A DNA stretch of 64,000 nt, taken from Buxus sempervirens (Eukaryota; Streptophyta; Magnoliopsida; Buxales; Buxaceae). Each line of letters opens with the position of its first letter. Positions within the stretch are counted from its first letter, which is position 1. Where the stretch lies: NCBI GenBank assembly GCA_947561395.2, contig OX387184.1:30494766-30558765 (forward strand), read 5' to 3'. The notes under the pieces are model-generated. The model saw only the letters and a list, made by a program, of their open reading frames with translations, made no database searches and was not told the DNA's origin. Shown here piece after piece: positions 35,640-45,710 of this stretch. The position numbers were made by a program, and so were the translations under genes.

Positions 35640-36075
35640 TGGATGGTTGCCTTGGGGAGATGAAAGATGTCTTGGGAGGTGAAAGGGTTGCTTGGGGAGA
35701 GGAAAGGTTTCTTGGGGAGAGGAAGGGTTGCTTGGGGAGAGGAAAGGTTGTATGGGGAGCTGAAGGGTTGCTTGGGGAGAGGAAAGGTTTCTTGGGGAGA
35801 GGAAAGGTTGCATGGGGAGCTGAAGGGTTGCTTGGGGAGAGGAAAGGTTGCATGGGGAGCTGAAGGGTTTCTTGGGGAGAGGAAAGGTTTCTTGGGAGGT
35901 AAAAGGTGTCTTGGGGAGAGGAAGGGTTGCTTGGGGAGAGGAATGGTTGCATGGGGAGCTGAAGGGTTTCTTGGGGAGAGGAAAGGTTTCTTGGGAGGTG
36001 AAAGGTGTCTTGGGGAGAGGAAGGGTTGCTTGGGGAGAGGAAAGGTTGCATGGGAGGTGAAATGGTTGCTTGGAG
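35640..36075 (+). repeat. Purine-rich minisatellite in the 5' LTR
   Basis: Same units as 14767-15236 with a different arrangement and count. Confidence 0.85.
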
Positions 36076-36735
36076 GTGACACATGTGAAGCACTCATTGG
36101 GTCCACGTGGCCTCCCATGTGGAGCTCCCATGTACACACGTGGCATCCCATGTGAGCACTCCTTGTGCACACGTGGCATCCCATGTGGCATCGCTAAAAT
36201 TCCCATAATGCCCTTAGCTTTGACTGCTCATATCTTTTCCATTCAGACTCCAATTTGAGCAAACTCAATTGCGTTGGAACCGTATCGAAGTCTTCTATTC
36301 ACTGACATTAAGCAAGATGGTCAATTCTCACCTGATCAAAAAGTCAAATTTTCACCCCTTAGGGTTTGACTTTCTATCTAGGGTTTGCATTCCCGGCACT
36401 TCCGGGAGCGCAAAAATGAGGTGCTTACACCTATGTCAGTGGATAGAAGGCTCCGATACGAGTCTAACGCAATTGAGTTTGCCCAAATCGGAGTTCGGAT
36501 GAAGGAGATATGAGCTGTCGAAGTTTCCGAGCAGCAAAACCAGAAACTGCACACGTGGCGCAGGAACTGCACACGTGGCAGCCAACGCAGCAAAATATCT
36601 CGGGGATTAAATCTCAAATATCCAAAAATCTCAGGGACTAAACCAAAATTCGCAGGGGGCAATCCGTAGATATCCAAAAGTGTCAAATCGGTCGAATCGG
36701 TCAAGTCGAAGGGCAAATCCGTAATTTTTTTATTT

Positions 36736-36980
36736 GTATCCGGTCAAATATGCCGGATACACATACCCTTGTGTATATCCGAACTCAAATATCGGATACA
36801 AAGATCTGCTCGGCAAGATTCGCGCCGATTCGCAGACAAATTCGCGGCGGCATTTAATTTTCGGATGATTATGTTTTGTATCCAGCATTAAAGGCCGGAT
36901 ACAAAGAAGCACCTGTGTAACCGGCCATAGAGGCTGGTTATGAAGAGGGCTTAGTGTATCCAGCCTGAGTTGCCGGATAC
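36736..36980 (+). repeat. Five 25-bp palindromes in two 39-bp-period blocks (U3)
   Basis: Starts at 36736, 36775, then 36878, 36917 and 36956. Examples are GTATCCGG...CCGGATAC (36736) and GTAACCGGC...GCTGGTTAT (36917), where the T-to-A change in the left arm is matched in the right arm. The last copy ends about ten bases before the TATA box. Confidence 0.82.
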
Positions 36981-36990
36981 ATTAAGTTTG

Positions 36991-37000
36991 CCTATAAAAG
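36991..37000 (+). promoter_or_regulatory. LTR TATA box
   Basis: CCTATAAAAG, followed by a CT-rich leader and a possible donor (ggGTAAGGC near 37282). Confidence 0.65.
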
Positions 37001-37668
37001 GCAAACAGCAACTCAGTTTCGGGGTTGGCTTCTTTTGGCTCTTCTCCAGCTCTCTTCTCCCATTTGCTCACCTCCGAATCCCATCTCTTCCCACTCCCTC
37101 AGCCCTTCACCACCTCCCAAGACCAATCCAAGTGCCTACCACCATTCTTCTCCTTCTCCTTCTTCACTTGCTCCTTACCAAGGATTGGAGCAAGAGCTGC
37201 TGTTGCCAAGGAAGAAGGCCACCAGCTGCTGTACCACCTCAAAGGAGTATCACCACCTCGCCTAGGAGTGCAAGAACCATTGGGTAAGGCTTCTCACCAC
37301 ATTGTATCATGCATATGTTAAAATTAGAATTTTCTGAAAATCTTCCCACATTTGTTTCCCTCATGGCATGAATTTGTTTCCATGAATGTTATGCATGCAT
37401 TTGGTGCTCTTCTCATGGTATGAAGCTACCACAAGTAGGAGGTTCACGTAGGGTCCCTTGGGAGTAGGAGAGCCCATCTTTCATGTCATTCTAGTCCACT
37501 ATTTTGAACTTTTTTTGAGGAGAATGTTCCTCCCAGTCTAATCTCATGTATCCCCCATATAACCCTCCTTCTCTTTCCCTTCTCTAAAGGTTTTATGTTG
37601 AGCAGTAAGCCTGGGTTTAGATTTTGCTAGATGTTCTTTTTCCTTTGTTTTCAGTTGTACATGTGTAG

Positions 37669-40600
37669 TGTAAAACCCCGAATTTTCACTAAATAAATAA
37701 ATAAAAATTTAATACGAATATTTGGAGTGTCAATGCATTTGTCAAAATAAATTGGGGATTTAATATAAAGGAATGATTTGCGGTACTTATAATTCGTTCG
37801 GGATGTATAACAGACTAATAATGACAAAGAGAATAAACATGGAAAATTTCGGAAGAAATTGAATGGGTAGATGTGAAAATATTAAGAGAAGGGTATTTCG
37901 GTCAATTCACATTAATTATCGGTAAATAATTAAATACATTAATTAAAATTTGTTATTAGACTTGAGAAATAATAATAGATTTAAATTGGGGTTTACATTG
38001 TCTATTAACCATGATATTTAAAGCTTAGTAATTGTAATAATGGCATATTGGTAGTTATACTTGATTTGAAACCTGAAGTCGAGGAGAGGAGAATTTTGTT
38101 GAAGGATATTAATTATAATTATAGATGATTACACTGATAGGGGAGATCTAGAGTTTGACGCAGATCTGACCGTTGGATCGCGAGATATCGAGTTAAGTAT
38201 GGATTAACGGTCCTTATTAAGTCTAATGGGTGGATGAGTATGGAACCTGATCCTAGGGAGATGCGTGGGATCAGGGAAGAATAAAATAGGGTTGAATAGT
38301 TTTAGTTGTATTCGTAGGATGTCTTGTGCGTTGAAGTTGGAGGCTGCGGCGGAAGAGAAGAAGAATGAGAGAGAGAAAGGGAGACCGAGAAGAAGGAGGA
38401 AGAGGGCATATCTTTGGTTTCTCACCGTTCCTGGAACGTCTCTTGCCTGCGAAGAGGAGAGGGAATCTCTGGTTGGAAGAAGAAAGGATCGTGAGCGGAC
38501 GGAGGTAGGTGGCACTTCGTTTTAACGATTTTTGTGTTTATGAGGTTATTCGATTCGATTGCATGATCTCCTATGTTGTAAATATGTATATATTGATTTA
38601 TATTAATTTATATGAAGGTTAGAAGCGATTAGAACATAAAAATTTGATGTTTAGAAACTCGGGTTGTCGTTTTAGATAGAGCGCTGACCTCGCCTGCACT
38701 TAGCGCTCCTCAGCGCTGTGCGGCGTTCGTTTAAAATTTTGAGCGCCCGAGATCGCCCTTTGACGGTCGCTCGGCGCTCATGTTATTTAAACCAAATCAC
38801 GCGTTTCCGAAAAGCACTACCGCTGAAGACCGCCAAACTCGTTACCCTAGCGATCCTAGGCGTTCGTTGTAAAACACAATTTTATGGTTGCAATCATTAC
38901 AAGCCTAATCTTTAATAACTTTTATTAAAATTTAGTCAATAACACTCATTTGTAATAACTCCCTTTTTACTTTATTTGACTTAAACTAAAACCTAAATAC
39001 TTCTATTTGTCTTTTTGACCATGACTAAACCTTAATAACTTTAAAAACACAAACCAATGTAAAATCATGCTATGTATGTGAATTCCTCCCCTATATCCAA
39101 ACTTGAATAATTTTTATATTATAACCGAATCTTAATTAAATTGTATTACCTTAAAAACCACTCACCTATACTGTTAAACAATTGAGTATTAATGTAATTA
39201 ATACATGATTAGAACCGCACTCTAGCGTACGTGTTATGCATCAAATTTCTTACTTAATTAAATATCTACCTGACACTAAATTGGGTTATCATGCGGAAGA
39301 TATTTTTATATACTGAACAAAATATTATGATTAATAAACTGGGGAACTGTTTAGAACCGGACTTTTAACATGAACCTAATATGTTATAAATAATAATGGA
39401 ATTGAGAATTATCTGTGTGATGGCTTGGTGGCCAGCTTTATTAATAACCCGCTTGGTGGCGGAGACCCTAACCTGCTTGGTGGCAGAGATACCCGCTTGG
39501 TGGCGGAGACCCTAACCCGCTTGGTGGCGGAGACCCTAACCTGCTTGGTGGCAGAGATACCCGCTTAGTGGCGGAGACCCTAACCTGCTTGGTGGCAGAG
39601 ATACCCGCTTGGTGGCGGAGACCCTAACCCGCTTGGTGGCGGAGACCCTAACCTGCTTGGTGGCAGAGATACCCGCTTGGTGGCGGAGACCCTAACCTGC
39701 TTGGTGGCAGAGATACCCGCTTGGTGGCGGAGACCCTAACCCGCTTGGTGGCGGAGACCCTAACCTGCTTGGTGGCAGAGATACCCGCTTGGTGGCGGAG
39801 ACCCAACCTGCTTGGTGGCAGAGATAACCCGCTTGGTGGCGGAGACATTACCTCCTGTGGGGCAGATGTATTTCCGACGGATTGCATCCTACAGGAGAGA
39901 TACCTCATGTGGGGGAGATGTGATTATGCGTGATTGCATCCCACATGGAGGATGGGTGTGTGAGTTACCACTGGAAGGTGAGGAAGCTATCTCCTATGGT
40001 AGAGGTAGATGCTAGGTGTTCACATCCTGCGGTAGAGTTATGCTGTCTCCTGCAGGGGGTACCTGTAGTCTTAGAGATGTGCATTCTCCTGCGGAGCTTG
40101 TGTGGATACTACGTGTTTGCGTTCTATGGTAGAGATAGGCTACTACCTAAAGGTTGGCTTTTATTACTGATATGATGATTGATTCTCAGGATGATGGATT
40201 GTTTATTTAAAAAGGAAATATTGAAATGCCATAACTGAATAGAATTGCTATGATTTAATGAGAACTGTTAAAATGGAATATTATGGAATCACGAATAAAA
40301 TGTGGAACTGCTCTTAAGAAGACACTACAGAAAATAAACCAGAAATCATGGGAATGTGAAATATGATACATTGTCCTTTAAATTGAAATGAAACACACAT
40401 GATTAACTTCTTTTAAATTCGGGCATTGATTAAATGTTTGTTTTATATTGAGATTATTCGTTTATCTTATTGACCGTAATTAGTCGTCTATTTTACCGAG
40501 CATGAAACCACTGTTATTTTCTGTATGTATAAACTGTTTCCTCATGCATGTGTTACCTACTGAGATAGTTGTATCTCACCCCTACTTCATATTCTACTTT

Positions 40601-40952
40601 TCAGGTCATCTTGGAGAGGACGCCACGGGTTAGACAGATAGTGGGTTGAAGTCTAGAAATTTCATATGAAAAGAGTAGGATAATTTTATATAGTTGTATT
40701 TATTTTATTGGAATCATAATAGATGATTTGGTAGGATATTAAGAGTTAGTTAATTTGTAGTTGCCTTCCATTTGATTAGTGAATGTAATCGGATGATTCA
40801 GCTTCTAATAAATGATTTAAGCTTCCTAGTACTCTGATAAATCTTAGTTCTTTATTTCCTTATATTTGAACTGACTGTAATGTACCACAAGTTAATGCCT
40901 TGATCCGAGTCAAAATGAAAAAAAAAAAGAGACCCGGATTCGGGGCGTTACA
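37669..40952 (+). mobile_element. Solo LTR (3,284 bp) with 5-bp target duplication
   Basis: Starts TGTAAAACCCCG and ends GGGGCGTTACA. Direct repeats TGTAG flank it at 37664-37668 and 40953-40957. It contains a minisatellite (39434-39850) and a 'tcatgtgttacctactgagatagttgtatctcacccc' type segment near its 3' end. It is nested in the forward Tat LTR. Confidence 0.9.
39434..39850 (+). repeat. Minisatellite inside the solo LTR
   Basis: Alternating 24-base (CTTGGTGGCGGAGACCCTAA + CCCG) and 20-base (CTTGGTGGCAGAGATACCCG) units. Frames through it on the minus strand give repetitive 'ATKRVRVS' peptides, which are artefacts. Confidence 0.9.
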
Positions 40953-41691
40953 TGTAGTGACATGCATGCTAGGATCGTATGAGCATGCCTTATTTGCTAC
41001 TCTTACATGCTTGGTAAATCTCATGCATGCAAGCTATTATCCTTTCCGGTTTTCTTACTAATCGCTTGATGTTGCTGGGGATGCTTGGTATGTTTGCCCC
41101 CATTGGGGAGATGTTTGAAGTATGGAAGCATGTTCCTTTCACCTCCCAACCCCTTTGCCATTTCTAAATGAAAGCATGACCCCCCACCTCTTATCCGCTG
41201 TTCCTACGTAGGCATGCATGCTCCCCGGTGTGCCTTCCAAAGCCTACCATTTCTTTCGATTGTTAATACCAGATTCTTTTCTACTGCGGATTCCTCATCT
41301 ACAGCATGTTAATGGCATTGATCTCCTGCTTGTATGCCATGTTCTGTATCCGGTTGTTGTTGAGTGCATATGTATGCACAAGTGAGCCATTTGTATGCTC
41401 CCCTCAACCCCAACACCCTCTCCCAATAATGTGTGCCGGCTGCTGCTGGGAGCAGTAGCAAAGCACTCATGGCTTGTTGCTATCCCAGCAGGTTCGGCAG
41501 CACCCCCAGGCACCCATGGCTAAGCCCTTTGCTTTAGCTAAGAAATCAAACGTGAAAGGCCAAATGAGGCTTCTCCTCCGCACCTGAACCAATGTGGGCC
41601 CATCCTGGGGCCCACACGGCTTGTAGAAAGGCCCCAAGGAACCCACAGATGCATCCCAACTGGCAAAACCCCAAAAAATGCAACTCTATGG

Positions 41692-41755
41692 TGATCCGGC
41701 AACTCAGGCCGGATCACCTACGGCCTATGTGTATCCGGCAACTAAGGCCGGATAC
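41692..41755. repeat. Two 25-bp palindromes, 39-bp period
   Basis: TGATCCGGC, AACTCAG, GCCGGATCA at 41692 and GTATCCGGC, AACTAAG, GCCGGATAC at 41731. Both are perfect. The start distance is 39. Confidence 0.85.
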
Positions 41756-42806
41756 ATGATAAAAAGGCCATTTTCATGTCGTCTTGATCCTTGACCGAAT
41801 TTTATGATGATTTTTACTAAACCAAGCAAACCAGCAGGGTTCCCGGGCCACCTGGGAACCCAATTTGAGACTTGGACCATGATCCAACTTGGAAACACTA
41901 GTGGGCCTTCCAACGGGGCCCACCAAACCCGGTAAACCCAAAATCATGCAAATGAATAAGTTAAGTAAAATGAACCAATTGAATCGGGTGAGCCAAACTC
42001 AATGCAGCCCACCCAAACCTTGTTCTGTGGATTAATGATTGAAATTGCATGGTTTGGCCGATACCAAGGGCAAGGGCCTATCGGGCCCGCCAAAGCCCAC
42101 CAATCAACCAAGCTAGGGTGTAAACCCTGGACTTCAAAAGAACTGGGCTTTCAAGCCCAAGTCTGGATCACGGGCCCCAAGCCCAGTGACCAGCCCATTA
42201 TGTCAAAAATAAATAAAGATAAATTAAAACATTCTTTTGGCAACCAACATGGGGGCCCACTCAGGGCCCGCAAACTAATGCAGACTAACTTATTGCATGA
42301 AAGTCACTAAATCTCCAACTTAAACAAACCAAGTAAAAACAAATCACCTCACCTAAACCCAAAGGGCCTCTTAGGCTTAGACAGAGGCCCACATGGGATA
42401 TGTGGGCTTAATCAGGCCCACCAGGGACACCGTAGGCCTTCCAACGGGGCCCACCCCATCAGACTCAGTACATTTAAATAAGCAAGATAAAATCAATTAA
42501 AGGGACCCACACCATTCAGGTGGTCCCGCCAAGACTTAACCAATTTACATATCGGACTAGGAATCGGGTGAAAAAAAAACCAAGGTAAAGTTGACTCAAA
42601 CCAGGGAACCCACGGGACCCGTCATCCGACGGGGTGGACTAGGGTGTCTACGGACTTCCCCAGACCGCAACCGAGAACCGACTTAGAATCTCAAGCCACA
42701 GACCAAAGCCCAAAATAGACTAACTTAGGCACCCAGGTGTCCGCCTGCACCCCATCAGGCGGTGGCGACTCCGAATTTCCCATGCCGCGTTCCCGACGCT
42801 CGCACA

Positions 42807-43873
42807 GAAATGACCCACAATTAAGCATCTAAAACATACGATAATCAATGCAGTTCCTCCAGTTTAAAAGGGTTTGCTACTTGCCTGATTATGTAAACTC
42901 ATTCTTTCGAAAATCTGATTATCCACCAATTTTCTGGGCTTGTTCGCACCATCTTAGACTTCTCCAAATCCAATCTCCACCGTTCAGATTGTAGTTCTAT
43001 GAGTGAAGAACATAACCTCAAAATTTCAGGTCGAACAAATGGTTGGATGTCCCTAGCTCTCTGTTCGAACTTGGCTGGTTGGCCATCTGCAGCACTCCCC
43101 TTTCTTCAATAAACCCTATTTTCTTTTCTCAATTCTTCCTTCTATTTTCTCCAGCTCTTATGCACGAATTTCTCCCTTCTCTTTCCCCTTATTTTGAGCT
43201 CATTTGAAAACCCTAAACTCCTTTTAAAACCTCTCTTTTATAGGCTTAATAATAAGCAACCCTAATAGGTTATCTCCACTTAAGTTTTTAAAACTCTTTC
43301 CTCCTTTACCTCTTCTTCCTAATTATTTCCCTTAACTTTACTCTTAAAGATTATTCTCATAATTTTCGCGCAAATTATCACCCTAAATTTTAAATTTTAA
43401 TTAAACACTTCATATCCTCCCATATTACTTAATTTAAGGACCCTAATTATACATAATTACAATTAAGACCTTATTCCTTCTTTTAAACCTTAAATTCATT
43501 ATTTTAAATCTAACTAAACTAAAATTTGATCTAGTTTAGTTTATTAACTTAATAATTAATTATTTTATTACTTTCATGAATTTGACCAATTGGAAATGAC
43601 CAAAATACCCTTTTCTTTTATTTCCTTACTTAATCTTTAAATTTCTTCACAATTCCTCAAATATTATTATTCTCATTGTTTCTCTTCATAATTTGAAGTT
43701 TTGAAACTTAAATATTAGTTCTTCATATTCTCCTTTATAATATAAATTAGATTCCTATACTTGGTTCATATTTTTCCTTTCTAATTTATCTTCACTTCTA
43801 AATCTCTCTAATTTATTCATTAATTATTTATTTATTGATTTCTTTTATTTTAGGAAAATCCAGGGTTTTGCAA
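42807..43873 (-). mobile_element. LTR fragment, antisense
   Basis: On the minus strand it starts near 43873 with TGCAAAACCCTGG, has a TATA box GCCTATAAAAGAG near 43231-43245 and a CT-rich leader, and breaks off at the end of the forward Tat LTR. The left boundary is inferred from where the Tat LTR ends. Confidence 0.45.
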
Positions 43874-45518
43874 GACGGGTCGTATGATGCAGGGGTCAAA
43901 AAATGTAAATGTAAAAACTTAATATGCTACTTTGTTATTTTAGAACAAAAGCAAATGATTGTTTTTAAAAAATGTCACTTAAACCCCTATCTTTAGTTTA
44001 GTATAAAAATTCTCCTATTGAATATCTATTATTTAATTTAAAGGTATTAGTGACATTGTTGGGATTATGGTCTTCATCCTAACCAAATTAATTTGTATGA
44101 TGTTTAAATAATTCATGAGTTGTTATTATACTAATATGCATGTGTTCATATATTTGAGTAAATAAATGATGAATTATTAGAAGGGAAGTAATAAAATAAA
44201 TTGTTACTTTAACCAAGGAATTACATAAATAAAATTAATGATAATAGAAAAATATATGATAATTTAGGATGAGTTCCTAATCACTTTTAATTATTAAATC
44301 ATTATTAATAATTGATCCTATAATGAAAATCATTTTTAAAGGGCTTCCATCATAATTCTAAGAATGTATAAAGGATTTTGACTTATGGAATAATTCTTAA
44401 AATTCATAAAAGTGTTTGGACTTGGTTTTATTCGTTTTATGGTGATTTTGGCACCTACATGTATCTGGTAGGTTATGTTTTCTCTCTCATATATCTTGGG
44501 ATTAAACCTTGATTTTCCCCATGTATCTTGGATTGGGTTTTATGCTATGATTGGCAATATTGGAATGGATTGGTAATTTTGATTTTGGGTTTAGCGTCTA
44601 GCGGGCATAGTTATGTATGGATCCATGCGTCAGCTAGGTAATGAAATGAGCCGGCCTTTGTTAGGTTAATCCCGTGGTCCATGTATGCATGCCACCATGT
44701 ATCTTGGTGAGGCATTCCTGTATCTTGTTGAGCTGCAACAATCCGTACCACCGTGTATCTCAGTGAAGTATTTCTATATTTTATTGTTGCAGTCTGATTG
44801 GGTTGTACTTGCCAACCACTCCTGTATCTGGTTTGGGTGCTCCGCACATAAGTCGTGAGGTGACAATTGGAACGGGTAGTTGACCTCTCAAAGAAGTCTA
44901 ATTTTATAAGTCCTGTGATATCACACTGTACATTGTTTGAATATGTTTAATCTAAAAATGGTTATTGGTTTTACATCGAAAAGTTATTCTTTTTTTTTTT
45001 ATCTTTGTAACCTCATGAAGGTTTTGATAAATTATATGGACTGTATTTTATTACATGCATGTTACTGCCTATTAGGATTTCGATATCATAAAATGTTCTT
45101 CAAATGTTTTGTTTTCACATTGCCCAAGTGAGAATGTTCCAGAAGGGGTAGAACATACAGGGGTAGAGGATTTTGTTGAATACAACTCAAACGACCATTA
45201 CTATGTGATGTAGGGTGTTTTATGTTTAGAAGATGATTTAGTTTATTGACTTAATGATTATGGATTTTTATTTCATTGTTAGCGGAATTATTAGATAGTT
45301 GACCTTGTTTCCAGATTATTATTAAGGATTTTATTTAGTTATTGGATGTCACGATTTTACATTTTTAGTTAAGCTATTAATAAATGGTTTTAGATTTTGC
45401 ATACTCTGATGTCTTTAATATTGTAGTCTGGATTTAGTTATTTGTTTTGGGCTCACAAGGTTCACGTTTTGGGCTTAGATTTATTTTATTAAGAATAAAT
45501 TCGGTCCAGGGCGTGACA
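43874..45518 (+). mobile_element. LTR fragment, sense, ending GGGCGTGACA
   Basis: The right end GGTCCAGGGCGTGACA is the reverse complement, with changes, of the start of 12228-13440. It contains 'tgtatct(t/c)gg' repeats at 44690-44830. It ends 193 bases before the MSL start codon. The left boundary is not clear. Confidence 0.5.
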
Positions 45519-45593
45519 GCCTCTATGTAAAACCTTATGTACGTAGAGCCTTCATAGGATGTGAACTGCTCTTTGGATCAGGTGATTCGAATC

Positions 45594-45601
45594 TATTTAT
45601 A
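45594..45601 (+). promoter_or_regulatory. Candidate TATA box of the MSL gene
   Basis: TATTTATA followed by a CT-rich stretch (45634-45668) typical of plant 5' leaders, 110 bases before the start codon. The LTR fragment ends only about 75 bases upstream. Confidence 0.5.
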
Positions 45602-45710
45602 TCTCTCCCTGGCTGGCTGTAGGCTGTGTGCTTATCTCGCTTTCTCTGTTTCTCTCTCGTCTCGTCTGTAGCTGTTAATTAAGAATCTCAGTTTCAAGGG
45701 AGATCTAGAG

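Larger units (their letters stand above)
14102..36429 (-). mobile_element. Giant Tat/Ogre-like Ty3/gypsy retrotransposon
   Basis: Minus-strand order: 5' LTR (36429-33243), primer-binding site (33239-33221), leader, DUF7745-like ORF1, repeat-rich spacer, gag, protease/G-patch, RT, RNase H, archaeal-type RNase H, integrase, 3' untranslated region, polypurine tract (15593-15579) and truncated 3' LTR (15578-14102). The dual RNase H, the extra ORF before gag, the PBS and the size of about 19 kb without the hAT insert fit the Tat/Ogre lineage. The two LTR copies differ by eye at only a few sites plus repeat number, so the insertion looks recent. It sits inside a related forward-strand Tat LTR, whose first roughly 117 bases are missing at 36430. 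Confidence 0.85.
33243..36429 (-). mobile_element. 5' LTR of the Tat/Ogre element (3.19 kb)
   Basis: Sense start TGTAAGCACC at 36429, sense end CGCGCACA at 33243, directly before the primer-binding site. It carries G-box cores, the purine minisatellite, a C-tract and a long CT-rich leader with a possible splice donor (accaccAGGTATCAC near 35265). Near its 3' end it has two 25-bp palindromes (34105 and 34144) and GGTGGCGACTCC, a second PBS-like decamer inside the LTR itself (near 33285). Confidence 0.85.
36430..42806 (+). mobile_element. Forward Tat-type LTR, split by a solo LTR
   Basis: Bases 36430-37668 and 40958-42806 together form about 3.1 kb homologous, in opposite orientation, to the 5' LTR at 33243-36429. 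Shared features are 'acgcaattgagtttgc' near the start, the U3 G-box copies, a TATA box, GC-rich 'gggcccac' sequence, two palindromes near the 3' part, and the end GGTGGCGACTCC...CGCACA. The first roughly 117 bases are missing because the minus-strand element interrupts it at 36430. No PBS of the expected kind follows 42806. Confidence 0.75.

Noticed and set aside
35200-36206. Same proline-rich frames in the 5' LTR
   Set aside because: Minisatellite translation as above.
39648-39908. Repetitive 'ATKRVRVSATK' frame
   Set aside because: Product of the 20/24-base minisatellite in the solo LTR.
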